Made by a program: the position numbers and the translations under genes. A DNA stretch of 64,000 bases from contig CP052876.1 in NCBI GenBank assembly GCA_020881835.1, forward strand, positions 1,674,001 to 1,738,000. The letters are read 5' to 3'. Below the pieces are notes generated by a model. It worked only from the letters and a program-made list of their open reading frames with translations. It made no database searches and was not told the DNA's origin. The DNA comes from Kineosporiaceae bacterium SCSIO 59966. GTDB taxonomy: Bacteria > Actinomycetota > Actinomycetes > Actinomycetales > SCSIO-59966. This document shows, piece by piece, positions 15,681 to 26,926 of this stretch. Position 1 is the stretch's first letter. Each line of letters opens with the position of its first letter.

Positions 15681-17723
15681 TCACCGCCCGCCACCGGTGA
15701 GCCGGCGGTCGACCCGCGCCTGCTGGGTGCTGCGGCTGAGCCGGATCGCCTCCCCCAGCGTCGTCACCCCGGACCGACGAAGCAGCACGAGCTGACGCAC
15801 GAGGACCTCGGCGGTGACGAGCGCGTCGCCGAGCGCGGTGTGCCGCCCGACGACGTCGACGCCGAGCCGTTCGGCGATGGCCTCCAGGGTGTGGCTCTCG
15901 TGGTCCGGGTGCAGGGCCGCGTCGATCAGCAGCGTGTCGAGCACCGGCAGGTCGAGCCGGACGCCGGCGGCGTCCGCGGCCGCCTGCAGGAAGCGCAGGT
16001 CGAACCCGACGTTGTGCCCGGCGAGCACGGTGCCGTGCGCGAACCGCAGGAGGTCGGGCAGCACCTCGGGCAGCGTCGGCTGGCCGGCCACCATCGCGGT
16101 GGTGATGCCGTGCACCGCCGTCGAGGCCGCGGGCACCGGGCGACGGGGGTCGACGAGCCGTTCGAGCACCTCGTCGTGGAGCAGCCGGCCGTTGACGACC
16201 CGGACGGCGCCGACGGCGACGACCCGGTCGGTGGCCGGGTCCAGTCCGGTGGTCTCGGTGTCCAGGACGGTGAACGTCAGGTCGGCCAGGGGCCGGTCCG
16301 CGAGGTCCGTGTCCGGCGCAGGCGCGGGCAGCTCGAAGTCGTAGAACTCCGGGCGGCTACCGGTCTCCACCGCCGACCGCAGGACACCGGCTCCTGCAGC
16401 AGGGGCACCGGACGACGCGGGCACGGCCGGCAGGTGCAGCCGCAGCAGCCCCGGCGCGCCGTCGACCCGCCCCCGGTGGCGGGCGAGCAGCGCCCGGGAG
16501 GTCAGCCCCGCGATCGGGGCGGGCCGGTCCAGCAGGTCGTCCAGCCAGTCACCCGGCAGGTCGGCCGGCAGGTCTCCCGGCCCAGCGGCACCGGCCCGGG
16601 GCGTCCAGGTGACCGACAGCGTCACCTCCCCGGCCGGACCTGGCGTCGGCGACACGTCCTCCTCTCCCGGCCCGACCCGCACGGTCACCGGGGCGGACCC
16701 CCCGGCACCGGCGAGCAGCCGGACGACGAGCCGCGCCAGGGCGTGCGGGTCCGCCCGGACCCAGCCGGCGCCCGGTGCGGTCGGCGCCTGCACGGCGACG
16801 TCCGCGTCCGGGCCGAGGTGCTCCTGGACGGTACCGGCGACCACCTCGGCGAGGTCGTCGGCGGAGATCTCCGTCATCACCGGCAGCAGGGGGACGGCGG
16901 CACTGTGCTGGACCCAGTCCGCGACCAGCCGGCGCAGCTGCTGCGGGTCGTGAGCCTCCGTCAGCCGCTCGGTCAGGGCAACGAGCGAGGCCTCTCGGCG
17001 GTCGGTCGCCCGCACCGTCTCGGTGACGTCCTCGAGGACGAGGACGAACCCGCCGTCCTGGCCACCGGGCTCCTGCACCGCGGTGAGCCGCACCGACAGC
17101 AGCCGGCCGCGGTGCACCGTGGTGCCGGTGTACCCGCGTCCGCCCCGGCGGGCCCGGGCCAGCCCGTGGGCGACGAGGGAGCGGTCCACGACACCGAACA
17201 CCGGTCGGCCCAGGCCCAGCAGGGTCTCGTCGTCGACGAGCCGGCGGGCGGCGTCGTTGTACAGCAGCACCCGCCCGTCGGGGGCGCAGACGACGACGGG
17301 CAGGGCCAGACCGGCGAGCAGGGCGGCGAGCCGGTTGCGTTCGGCCTCGAGGTCACGGCGGGCGGTGGCGACACGTTCGGCGAGGCCACCCTCGGCGTCC
17401 TGGCGGGCGTCGGCGAGCCGGTTCACCGCCGCGGCGAGCAGGTACATCTCCCCGGCGGCCACGGGATCGAGCCGGTGGGCGGGGTTGACGTCGAGCAGCA
17501 CCCTGGTGTCGGCGGCCAGCCGGCGCGCGGTCGCCGCGGTCCGGCTGACCCGCGCCGCGAGCAGCCACGCCAGCCCCAGGACCGAGGCGGTGGCGAGCAG
17601 CGCGGTGGCCACCGGGTCGGCGCCGCCGGCGAGCAGGCCGGTGACGACGCCGCCGGCGGCGACCGCGTAACCGGTGACCCCGGCCACCCACAGCCGCTGG
17701 CGCCGGTCGAGCTCCAGGGCCAT
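15681..17723 (-). CDS. Membrane-anchored PAS sensor fused to a DnaQ-type 3'-5' exonuclease
   Basis: 680 residues. Two N-terminal membrane helices (about 10-32 and 38-57) are followed by a HAMP-like/coiled region to 140 and a PAS domain (about 135-235) with LPVVVCAPDGRVLLYNDAARRL. A degenerate histidine-kinase-like region (about 245-440) has a recognisable dimerisation helix but no clear phospho-acceptor or ATP lid. The C-terminal DEDDh exonuclease domain (about 480-660) has DTETTG (D488, E490), HNVGFD and HTALGDA, so all four acidic residues and the histidine are present. It overlaps the nucleotidyltransferase stop by one base (TGATG), indicating coupling. A role in coupling an external signal to nucleotide or DNA turnover is plausible but unproven. 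Confidence 0.85.
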   Translation of the reverse strand: MALELDRRQRLWVAGVTGYAVAAGGVVTGLLAGGADPVATALLATASVLGLAWLLAARVSRTAATARRLAADTRVLLDVNPAHRLDPVAAGEMYLLAAAVNRLADARQDAEGGLAERVATARRDLEAERNRLAALLAGLALPVVVCAPDGRVLLYNDAARRLVDDETLLGLGRPVFGVVDRSLVAHGLARARRGGRGYTGTTVHRGRLLSVRLTAVQEPGGQDGGFVLVLEDVTETVRATDRREASLVALTERLTEAHDPQQLRRLVADWVQHSAAVPLLPVMTEISADDLAEVVAGTVQEHLGPDADVAVQAPTAPGAGWVRADPHALARLVVRLLAGAGGSAPVTVRVGPGEEDVSPTPGPAGEVTLSVTWTPRAGAAGPGDLPADLPGDWLDDLLDRPAPIAGLTSRALLARHRGRVDGAPGLLRLHLPAVPASSGAPAAGAGVLRSAVETGSRPEFYDFELPAPAPDTDLADRPLADLTFTVLDTETTGLDPATDRVVAVGAVRVVNGRLLHDEVLERLVDPRRPVPAASTAVHGITTAMVAGQPTLPEVLPDLLRFAHGTVLAGHNVGFDLRFLQAAADAAGVRLDLPVLDTLLIDAALHPDHESHTLEAIAERLGVDVVGRHTALGDALVTAEVLVRQLVLLRRSGVTTLGEAIRLSRSTQQARVDRRLTGGGR

Positions 17724-18766
17724 CAGGTCACCGTGTGGGTGGCGTAGCGGGACTCGGTGACCTCCTGGACCACCCGGACGGTGCGGACGGCGTCACGCAG
17801 CCGCCGCTGGTCGGCGGCGGACAGCCCGGCCACGTGCACCCGGTTGTCCGGGGGCAGGCCGGCACGCACCTGGGCCACCTGGTGGCGAAGTCGCAGCCCG
17901 GTGAGCAGCCGGTAGGCCGCCAGCAGCTGGTCGACGCCGGCCGGGCTCAGCGCACCGTGCTCACGGGCTGCCGCCAGGCGGGTCGTCGTGCTGCGGGCCG
18001 CGGAGCCGACGGACAGCGCGTACAGACGCGCCAGCAGGACGATGGCGGCGGTGCCGGCCCGCTTGACGTCCAGGTAGCCGTGGTCGGTGTGCAGCCGGCC
18101 GAAGATGACCCGCGGCGGGCGGAACGACACCGCGGCCCGGGCCATCTGCAGGACGAAGGCGCCACGCTGCCCGCCGCGCACGAGGATCCGGTCCAGCCGG
18201 GCGACGTCGAGGTCGCCGTGCACGGGGCGGACGTCGAGGAACACCTCCGCCTGCAGCAGCGCGGACGGCAGCGGGTGCTCCACCCAGTGCTCGAAGGCGG
18301 CCGCCAGGTCGTCGAGGGACCGCCACCAGGACGTGGCCATGTACCCGCCGCTGCAGCGCCGGATGCCGGCCCGGGCGAGCCCGTCGACGACATGGCCGGC
18401 CAGCCGCGGGTAGTACTGCGCCGGTTCCCCCGGGCCGAGCCGGGGGCCGCCGAAGGCCAGGGCGCTGTCCTGGTCGCTGGACAGCACCTGCTCGCCGCGG
18501 CCGTGCGAGCCGAGCGCGAGCCAGGCGTAGGCGAAGGGCGGCGGCCCCAGCGTCTCCTCGGCGAGGCGGAGCAGCCGGACGGTGAGGACGTCGTTGACGC
18601 CCGCGATCGTCCGGGTCACCTCGAGCGGGTCGGTGCCGGCGTCCAGCAGGGCCGCCGTGGCCGCGGTCATCCGCGCCGGGAAGGCGTCCAGGACGCCGAG
18701 GTCGTCGACCGAGCCGAGACCGGAGACGAGCTCGAGCGGGCCGGCGACGTCGTCCGCGCGCTCCAC
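17723..18766 (-). CDS. DUF294-type (GlnD-like) nucleotidyltransferase
   Basis: 347 residues. The nucleotidyltransferase signature GSHGRGEQ starts at G86 and is followed by SSDQD, giving D98 and D100 as metal ligands. The C-terminal half, with YLDVKRAGTAAIVLLARLYAL, matches the DUF294_C substrate-binding domain. Relatives usually carry N-terminal cyclic-nucleotide and CBS domains. Here only about 80 residues precede the catalytic motif, so the regulatory part is missing or reduced. The family is related to the PII uridylyltransferase, but no target is established. Coupled to the exonuclease gene and close to the symporter pair, a combination I recall from proteobacteria. Confidence 0.8.
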   Translation of the reverse strand: MERADDVAGPLELVSGLGSVDDLGVLDAFPARMTAATAALLDAGTDPLEVTRTIAGVNDVLTVRLLRLAEETLGPPPFAYAWLALGSHGRGEQVLSSDQDSALAFGGPRLGPGEPAQYYPRLAGHVVDGLARAGIRRCSGGYMATSWWRSLDDLAAAFEHWVEHPLPSALLQAEVFLDVRPVHGDLDVARLDRILVRGGQRGAFVLQMARAAVSFRPPRVIFGRLHTDHGYLDVKRAGTAAIVLLARLYALSVGSAARSTTTRLAAAREHGALSPAGVDQLLAAYRLLTGLRLRHQVAQVRAGLPPDNRVHVAGLSAADQRRLRDAVRTVRVVQEVTESRYATHTVT

Positions 18767-18832
18767 CAGGCCGAGACTAGCCGCCTGGGCAGCGCCACCG
18801 CCCCGACCGCACCGGCGGACGGCCTCGCTGCG

Positions 18833-21049
<2,217 letters not shown>

Positions 21050-21126
21050 CGGGACTCCGTTCCACCGTCGAGGACGTCTTGACGTGAAGATACCGCGCGT
21101 GTCGGGCGCACCGTCCGGCCGTCCAT

Positions 21127-21154
21127 CCTGCCGCTTCGATCCTGCCGCTTCGAT
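21127..21154. repeat. 14-bp direct repeat upstream of icd
   Basis: CCTGCCGCTTCGAT occurs twice back to back in the 126-base gap between icd and the NERD helicase. It is possibly part of the icd promoter region; no clear -10/-35 was found. Confidence 0.6.
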
Positions 21155-21175
21155 CTGGCGAAGCGACGTGGACCC

Positions 21176-22846
21176 TCAGGTCGGACCGGACGTGCCGAGC
21201 CGTCGGGCGACGTCCTCCCCCACGACGGCCCGCACCTCTCCTGGGTCGCCGCAGACGACGAGCTGGTCCCGGGCCCGGGAGAGCCCGACGTACAGCCGTT
21301 CCCGGCCCCGGTCGGCCAGGCCACCGTTGACCGCGAGGACCACGGCGGAGCGCTCGAGGCCCTTGAAGCCCAGCACGTGCCCGTAGAAGACCTGGTCGGC
21401 GTCCCAGAAGGTGTCCCAGTACGACTCCTGGCCCCGGTCCTGACGGGCCACCTGCTCGGGGTGCCGGGACCCGGTCGCCAGCAGCGCGACGTCCTGGGGC
21501 CGCCAGCCCTCGGCGAGCAGCCGGTCCACCTCACGGTCGGCGACGTCGATCGCGTCCGGCGCGGGGCACGGCACGAACCGGACGTCGGGTCCGTCGCCGC
21601 CGAGAAGTCGCATCCGGACGTCGGTCAACGGGTTGAAGGTGTCCGCGATCTGCCGGGTGTTGCGCAGGTTGTGGTCGAGCACCAGCGGCACGAGCGGCAC
21701 CGGCGGGGCGCCGAAGCGGTCGAAGACCCGCTGCCCCTCGTCGGAGAAGACGTACAGCCCGCCGTCGTCCCCGTCCCGCAGGGAGGACAGCAGCGGCGCC
21801 CACCAGGCGTCGGCGAAGTCCTGGGCCTCGTCGACCACGATGCTGTCGAACCGGTGCCCCGGGTCCAGCGCGGCCGCCAGCCGGGTCATCCGCTCCGGCA
21901 GCTCCCGCTCCCAGAACCGGGCGGCGTCCGCGCTGCGGTCGCTCTCCGGCGGGCCCTGCGGCGCCCCCCACAGCCGGCCGAGGGCGTGGAACTCCCCGAC
22001 GTAGGCCGGCTGCTGGCGCCGCGGCCAGCCGGCGACCACCCGGCGCAGGTAGGAGGCCAGCCCGTGCGAGTAGCACACCAGTGCGACTCGCTCACCGTCC
22101 CGGGCGAGCCGGCGGGCCCGCTCCATGGCCAGGAACGTCTTGCCGCTGCCCGCGCCGCCCCGGACCTCGACCCGACGCAGCAGCCGGGTGGCGTCGAGCA
22201 CCAGCCCCTGCTCCTGGGTGAGCTGCACCTGCACCTGCTGGTCCCGGGCCGCGGCCTCGGCGACCAGGTCGCGCTGCGGCAGTCCCCGGCCGCGCAGGAT
22301 CTCCGCGATCAGCTCGACGTCGTCGAGGTCAGGGGCCCGGTTCGGGCTCTGCTGCCGCACGGGGATCTCGCGCAGGCGGGCGGCCAGCGTGTCGAGTCCG
22401 CGGCTGTCCACGACCGACCAGCGGGGGCAGTCCGGCAGCGAGAACTCGTCCGGCAGGGTGGTGGCCGGCAGCACCAGGGCGTGTGCCCAGCGCACCCGCC
22501 GGCGGCTGGAGTCACGCCACCGCGGGTCGTGCTCGACGTAGTCGCGGACCGCGTACTTGTTCGTGCGGACCTGGTCCACGGGGTCGAGGGTGGCGTCGCG
22601 GCCGTTCCAGCGGCGGTGCCAGGACCGCCCGTCGTGCCAGAGCGCACCGCCCTTGACCTCCACGACCACCACCCCGGCGTCCGGCAGCACGACGATCATG
22701 TCGATCTCGTGGTCCTTGCTGCGGTCGGTGATCCGCTGGTTGGCCACGAGCAGGTCGTCGGGGCGCAGGGTGGAGCGCAGCCGCTCCCAGACGAGCTGCT
22801 CGGCCGGACTGGCGAAGCGTGGACGCTCGGGCAGGCACCGGGGCAC
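21176..22846 (-). CDS. NERD-domain UvrD-like helicase
   Basis: 556 residues. The N-terminal NERD nuclease-related domain (about 12-120) contains DHEIDMIVVLPDAGVVVVEVKGG, with the D and E-x-K residues expected of a restriction-like nuclease fold. A superfamily 1 helicase follows with Walker A GAGSGKT (K236), Walker B VVDEAQDF and a late YVGLSRARDQLVV motif VI. The protein probably acts in DNA repair or nucleic-acid defence; similar NERD-helicases occur both as housekeeping genes and in defence loci. The start is GTG with no good ribosome site. Three 16-bp direct repeats lie immediately upstream. Confidence 0.85.
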   Translation of the reverse strand: MPRCLPERPRFASPAEQLVWERLRSTLRPDDLLVANQRITDRSKDHEIDMIVVLPDAGVVVVEVKGGALWHDGRSWHRRWNGRDATLDPVDQVRTNKYAVRDYVEHDPRWRDSSRRRVRWAHALVLPATTLPDEFSLPDCPRWSVVDSRGLDTLAARLREIPVRQQSPNRAPDLDDVELIAEILRGRGLPQRDLVAEAAARDQQVQVQLTQEQGLVLDATRLLRRVEVRGGAGSGKTFLAMERARRLARDGERVALVCYSHGLASYLRRVVAGWPRRQQPAYVGEFHALGRLWGAPQGPPESDRSADAARFWERELPERMTRLAAALDPGHRFDSIVVDEAQDFADAWWAPLLSSLRDGDDGGLYVFSDEGQRVFDRFGAPPVPLVPLVLDHNLRNTRQIADTFNPLTDVRMRLLGGDGPDVRFVPCPAPDAIDVADREVDRLLAEGWRPQDVALLATGSRHPEQVARQDRGQESYWDTFWDADQVFYGHVLGFKGLERSAVVLAVNGGLADRGRERLYVGLSRARDQLVVCGDPGEVRAVVGEDVARRLGTSGPT

Positions 22847-22853
22847 GGCCCAT

Positions 22854-22901
22854 GTCTACCGCAGCGCTTGTCTCCCGCAGCGCTTGTCTACCGCAGCGGT
22901 G
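22854..22901. repeat. Three 16-bp direct repeats at the NERD helicase start
   Basis: Units at 22854, 22870 and 22886, each about GTCTACCGCAGCGCTT with one to three changes. They begin 8 bases upstream of the helicase GTG, between it and the divergent SDR gene. The position suggests an operator or a slippage repeat. The rest of the gap to 22995 is unremarkable. Confidence 0.7.
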
Positions 22902-22995
22902 CCGGCTGGCCGTGGCGCTGCGCCCGTACGCTTCACCCGGCTGAGCCGGTAGCGGCCTGGCCTGCCCCTCCCGACCCCGAGGAACGAGGTGCCCC

Positions 22996-23796
22996 GTGCC
23001 GGTGCTCGACGCAGCCGCAGACCGTCCCGAGCGGGTCGCGCTGGTCACCGGCGCGGGCAGCCCCACCGGGATCGGCGTCGCCTGTGCCAGGGCCCTCGCC
23101 GAGACCGGTGCCGCCGTGGTGCTGGCCGCCACCACCGACCGCGTGCACGACCGGGTGGCCGAGCTCACGGCCGCCGGCTGGCCCGCTGCCGGCGTCGTCG
23201 GCGACCTCACCGACGAGCGAGTCGCCGAGGCGGTGGTGGCCCAGGCCCGGCAGCAGTGGGGACGGCTGGACGTCGTGGTGAACAACGCCGGGATGGTCTC
23301 GGCGTCCGACCCCGACTACCAGTCCGGGACGCTGGACCGCGTGCCGGTGAGCACCTGGCACGCCTCGTTGCGGCGCAACCTGGACACCGCGTTCCTCGTC
23401 ACCCGCGCGGCGCTGCCGGCCCTGCGCGCGGCCGACAGCGGCCGGGTGGTCATGGTCGCCAGCGTCACCGGCGCGGTGATGGCGATGCGCGGCGAGGTCC
23501 CGTACGCCGCGGCCAAAGCCGGGCTCGTCGGGCTGACCCGGGCGCTGGCGGTAGACCTCGCCGCGGACGGGATCACGGTCAACGCGGTCGCGCCGGGCTG
23601 GATCGCCACCGGCTCGCAGACCGCGGCCGAGGCGCTGGAGGGGCGCAGCACACCGCTCGGGCGCAGCGGCACACCGCAGGAGGTGGCCTCCGCGGTGTGC
23701 TGGCTGGCCTCACCGGGAGCCGGGTACGTGACCGGTCAGCTGCTGGTCGTCGACGGCGGGGCGTCGGTGGCGGAGGAGCGGGTCACCGGGGGTTGA
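22996..23796 (+). CDS. Short-chain dehydrogenase/reductase (FabG-like)
   Basis: 266 residues. Cofactor motif TGAGSPTGIG near the start, NNAG in the fourth strand, and a complete catalytic set with Y170 and K174 in YAAAKAG. The C-terminal VTGQLLVVDGG is typical of FabG-type SDRs. It should reduce a carbonyl or oxidise an alcohol with NAD(P)H; the substrate is not indicated. The GTG start has a GAGG site (CGAGGAACGAGGTGCCCC). Its 3' end overlaps the converging membrane-protein gene by 61 bases. Confidence 0.88.
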   Translation: MPVLDAAADRPERVALVTGAGSPTGIGVACARALAETGAAVVLAATTDRVHDRVAELTAAGWPAAGVVGDLTDERVAEAVVAQARQQWGRLDVVVNNAGMVSASDPDYQSGTLDRVPVSTWHASLRRNLDTAFLVTRAALPALRAADSGRVVMVASVTGAVMAMRGEVPYAAAKAGLVGLTRALAVDLAADGITVNAVAPGWIATGSQTAAEALEGRSTPLGRSGTPQEVASAVCWLASPGAGYVTGQLLVVDGGASVAEERVTGG

Positions 23797-24233
23797 GACG
23801 CCTCGCCGACCCCGGGGACTGCTCCTGCCGGGACACCGCAGGCCGCCGGGTCGCTCAGCCGCTGGGCGAGGCCGAATCCGACGACGGCCAGCGCGAGCGC
23901 GGCGGTGCCGCCGTCCCCGGCGGCGCCGTTGCGCAGCACGAGGGTCGCCGCGAGCACGGTGACCGCCGACAGCGCCGCGCAGGTCGTGCAGCCGAGGTCG
24001 GGCCGGCTACCGACGGCCGGTACGTAGCTGGCCAGCACGAGAGCGCCGGCGAGGGAGGTCAGCAGGACCAGTCCTGCCCATCCCAGCGGCAGGTCGGCGC
24101 CGGCGGCGAGCAGCTCGCCGGCCCCGGCGGCAGAGCCGAACCAGGCCAGCAGGACCGGCAGCACCACGACCGTGACCACCCAGCGCCGGGCGGTCCACCC
24201 GGCCAGCGGCGTGCGGGCGACGAGGACGCGCAT
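23736..24233 (-). CDS. Hypothetical membrane protein
   Basis: 165 residues with about four or five hydrophobic segments (around 15-33, 44-62, 72-88 and 100-120). DLGCTTCAALS contains a CxxC-like cysteine pair. I do not recognise the family, though vitamin K epoxide reductase-like or DoxX-like small membrane proteins could be compared. ATG 24233 begins a typical membrane-protein start (MRVLVARTPLAGWTARRW). The last 20 codons overlap the end of the convergent SDR gene. Confidence 0.6.
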   Translation of the reverse strand: MRVLVARTPLAGWTARRWVVTVVVLPVLLAWFGSAAGAGELLAAGADLPLGWAGLVLLTSLAGALVLASYVPAVGSRPDLGCTTCAALSAVTVLAATLVLRNGAAGDGGTAALALAVVGFGLAQRLSDPAACGVPAGAVPGVGEASQPPVTRSSATDAPPSTTSS

Positions 24234-24292
24234 CCCGTCACGATACCCCCTGGGGTGTACGACTCCGCCGGCCGCGCCGGGGCGCGGCAGGG

Positions 24293-25426
24293 TCACGTGG
24301 GACCGGTGCCCCGCTCCGCCGCGGACCTGCGCCCGCGCCGCAGCCCGAGCTCGTACCCGACGAGTGCGACGAAGGTGAGGACGGTGAGCGGGACGACGAA
24401 CCCGAGCATGACGGCGCTGAACGCGGGAAGGGCGTCGTGCGTGGTCGCGTCCAGCAGCAGGAACGCCACGTAGGCGCCGTAGTAGCCGACGAAGACGACC
24501 GCCTCCCACCGGGCGACGGTGAAGCCGGTGAACACGATCGGCAGCAGCAGCAGCGCCACCGCGACCATCACCGGCAGGTCGAAGCGGACGGCGCTCGGTT
24601 CGACCGGCACCCCTCCCGGCGCGACGGCGGCCGACAGACCCATCACCGCGCCGATGTTGAAGATGTTGCTGCCGACGACGTTGCCGACGGCCATGTCGCG
24701 TTCGCCGCGCACCGCGGCGATGACCGAGGTCGCCAGCTCGGGCAGCGACGTGCCCACCGCGACCACGGTCAGACCGATGACCATGTCGCTGAGACCGAGC
24801 GCGCCGGCCACCTCGGTGGCAGCGCCCACCAGCCAGTCGGCGCCCAGCACCAGAGCGGCCACCCCGACGGCGAGGAGAGCGCCGTCACGGAGCATCGCCC
24901 CGGCGGTCCGTCTCCCGTCGGCCGCATCACGCCGGTCGTGCTCGCCGTCACCGGCAGGTGGCCCGGCCGGGTCGGCGCGCCGTCCGCCGACGACGGACCA
25001 CACGACGTACCCGACGAGCAGGACGACGAGCAGCAGGCCGTCGAGCCGGGACACCCCGCCGTCCAGGGCCAGGACGAGGAGCAGCGCGCTGAGCGCCAGC
25101 ATCACCGGCACGTCCCGGCGCACCAGGGAGGAACGCACCGCCAGCGGCAGGATGAGCGCCGACAGGCCGAGCACGAGCAGGACGTTGACGATGTTGCTGC
25201 CCACGACGTTGCCGACGGCCAGCCCGGGGCTGCCGGACACGGCGGCGTCCAGGGTGACGGCGAGCTCGGGGGCGGACGTCGCGAAGGAGACGACGGTGAG
25301 CCCGACGACGAGCGGCGACAGGCCGAACCCGCGGGCGAGGCCGCTGGCGCCGCGGACGAGGACCTCACCGCCGCCGACGAGGAGCACCAGGCCCCCGAGG
25401 AGCATCCCGAGGGTCGGTGCGTTCAC
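24293..25426 (-). CDS. Calcium/sodium antiporter (CaCA family)
   Basis: 377 residues, about ten membrane helices in two homologous halves. Each half carries the alpha-repeat: SAPELAV with E54 and GNVVGSNIVN at 72-81 in the first, and TSLPELATS with GNVVGSNIFN in the second. These glutamates and asparagines bind Ca2+ and Na+ in YrbG/NCX-type exchangers. The protein should export Ca2+ in exchange for Na+ or H+. The middle loop is long, charged and variable. The GTG start overlaps the stop of the glycosyltransferase gene by four bases. Confidence 0.92.
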   Translation of the reverse strand: MNAPTLGMLLGGLVLLVGGGEVLVRGASGLARGFGLSPLVVGLTVVSFATSAPELAVTLDAAVSGSPGLAVGNVVGSNIVNVLLVLGLSALILPLAVRSSLVRRDVPVMLALSALLLVLALDGGVSRLDGLLLVVLLVGYVVWSVVGGRRADPAGPPAGDGEHDRRDAADGRRTAGAMLRDGALLAVGVAALVLGADWLVGAATEVAGALGLSDMVIGLTVVAVGTSLPELATSVIAAVRGERDMAVGNVVGSNIFNIGAVMGLSAAVAPGGVPVEPSAVRFDLPVMVAVALLLLPIVFTGFTVARWEAVVFVGYYGAYVAFLLLDATTHDALPAFSAVMLGFVVPLTVLTFVALVGYELGLRRGRRSAAERGTGPT

Positions 25427-26850
25427 CGCACCAGCTCCTCGATCAGCGTGACGTACTGCCGCAGGTGCCGGTCGCCGAGAAAGGCGTCGAGCACCCGGCG
25501 GCGGCCCGCGGCACCGATCCGGTCGGCGAGGTCCCGGTCGGCGAGCAGCCGTTCGAGGGCGCGGGCGAGCTCGTCGAGGTCGGTCGGGTCGTGCACCAGC
25601 AGCCCGGTGCGGCCGTCCTCGATCTGGTCCTGGATCCCGCCGACGGCGCTGGCCACGACCGGGCGCCCCTTCCACATCGCCTCGGTGACGGTGAGCCCGA
25701 ACCCCTCGACGAGGCTCTTCTGGACGACGACGTAGGCGTGCCGCTGCAGCGCGTTCACGATGATCGCGTTCTCGTCGATGTCGTCCATCGGCAGCTCGGC
25801 GAGGTGGACGCGCTCCCGGCACGCAGGCTCGAGGCGCCGCCAGCGGGCGATGCAGTCGGCGAGCACCTCGGCGCCCTCCGGGTCGTCCGACACCCCGCTG
25901 ACCTCGGGACCGGCGAGCACGAGGTGCACGTCGCCGGGCAGGTCATCGACGTGCCGGGTGAACGCCTCCAGCACGCCGGCCATGTCCTTGAGCCGGTCCC
26001 ACCGGCTGACCTGGACGACGAGCCGCGCGTCCAGCGGCGGGGCCGCTGCCGCGTCGACGAGGACGCCGGTGTGCCGGCCGACGACGTCCGGGCGACCGTC
26101 CCGACGGGTGAACTCCACCGGTGGGTGCTCCCCGGCGCCGTCCCGGACCAGGCCGGCGGAGAGCAGGATGCCGCGGACCTGCTCGCCGGTGAGCTCCTGG
26201 TTCTTGGCGGTGAACGGGTCGATGGACGGGGGGATGACGGTCACCCGGTCCTGCGGAAGCCACTCGGGGACGTACTGTGCGCGGGAGAAGATGAACCGCT
26301 CGACGTCGGCGAGGTACGGACGCAGGAACTCCCAGGCCCGGTCGGTGTGCTCGTTGTCCTCGTCCCGGCCCACGTGCGAGCGCCAGACGACGTGCGCCCC
26401 GGCGGCGCGCAGGCCGGCGGCGAGCCCGGCGGTCTGGGGATCGTGCAGGAGCACCGCGTCCCCCGGGGACACCTCGTGCACGATGGCCTCGAGGTTGTCC
26501 TGCAGCACCTCCTCGTAGTGCGCCCGCTCGGCGTCCCCGAGCGGCCCGCCGTCACCGGGTGAGCCGTGCAGCAGGTGGTGCAGCCGTTTGGTGAGGGTGA
26601 AGAACGGCGGGTCGCCGCGCAGCACGAGCCAGCGCGCGTCGACCCCGGCGCCGCGGATGTAGGCGAGCAGTGACTGGAGCATCTCAGCGACCCCGCCGCC
26701 CTGGGCGGTGGCGTTGACGTTCCACACCACGCGCCCGGCAAGCGCCTCGCGGGCGTGCTCGGCGGTCCGGCGCAGCTGCTCGGCGCGCTCCGGCACGAGG
26801 AGGGCGGCCAGCCGTTCGGGGGGCAGGGGGTCGATCCACACGTGTCGCAC
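25423..26850 (-). CDS. GT4-family glycosyltransferase, trehalose synthase (TreT)-like
   Basis: 475 residues with the two Rossmann domains of GT-B enzymes. WNVNATAQGGGVAEML near the start matches the nucleotide-sugar/glucose site of TreT and sucrose-phosphate-type transferases. KSLVEGFGLTVTEAMWKGRP near 375 is the E-x7-E donor-binding motif. TreT makes trehalose from nucleotide-glucose and glucose. A mannosylglycerate or related glycosyltransferase is the alternative. It is translationally coupled to the antiporter downstream, and divergent from the Cys/His protein gene. Confidence 0.85.
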   Translation of the reverse strand: MRHVWIDPLPPERLAALLVPERAEQLRRTAEHAREALAGRVVWNVNATAQGGGVAEMLQSLLAYIRGAGVDARWLVLRGDPPFFTLTKRLHHLLHGSPGDGGPLGDAERAHYEEVLQDNLEAIVHEVSPGDAVLLHDPQTAGLAAGLRAAGAHVVWRSHVGRDEDNEHTDRAWEFLRPYLADVERFIFSRAQYVPEWLPQDRVTVIPPSIDPFTAKNQELTGEQVRGILLSAGLVRDGAGEHPPVEFTRRDGRPDVVGRHTGVLVDAAAAPPLDARLVVQVSRWDRLKDMAGVLEAFTRHVDDLPGDVHLVLAGPEVSGVSDDPEGAEVLADCIARWRRLEPACRERVHLAELPMDDIDENAIIVNALQRHAYVVVQKSLVEGFGLTVTEAMWKGRPVVASAVGGIQDQIEDGRTGLLVHDPTDLDELARALERLLADRDLADRIGAAGRRRVLDAFLGDRHLRQYVTLIEELVR

Positions 26851-26871
26851 CGGCTCTTTCTAGTGCACCCC

Positions 26872-26901
26872 TTGTCCGCCGGCATCCGGCGTGCTTACCG
26901 T
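26872..26901 (+). promoter_or_regulatory. Sigma70-type promoter for the Cys/His protein gene
   Basis: TTGTCC (26872-26877), an 18-base spacer and TACCGT (26896-26901) lie about 25 bases before the ATG, with GGAGGT as ribosome site. This is one of the few places in the window with both boxes recognisable. Confidence 0.45.
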
Positions 26902-26926
26902 CGGGCGAGGCAACGGAGGTCGCGCC

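Noticed and set aside
22854-22901. CRISPR array
   Set aside because: Only three adjacent 16-bp units without spacers and no cas genes.
25427-25822. N-terminal extension of the calcium antiporter frame
   Set aside because: Lies inside the glycosyltransferase gene and lacks membrane-protein character; GTG 25426 overlapping the stop is the better start.
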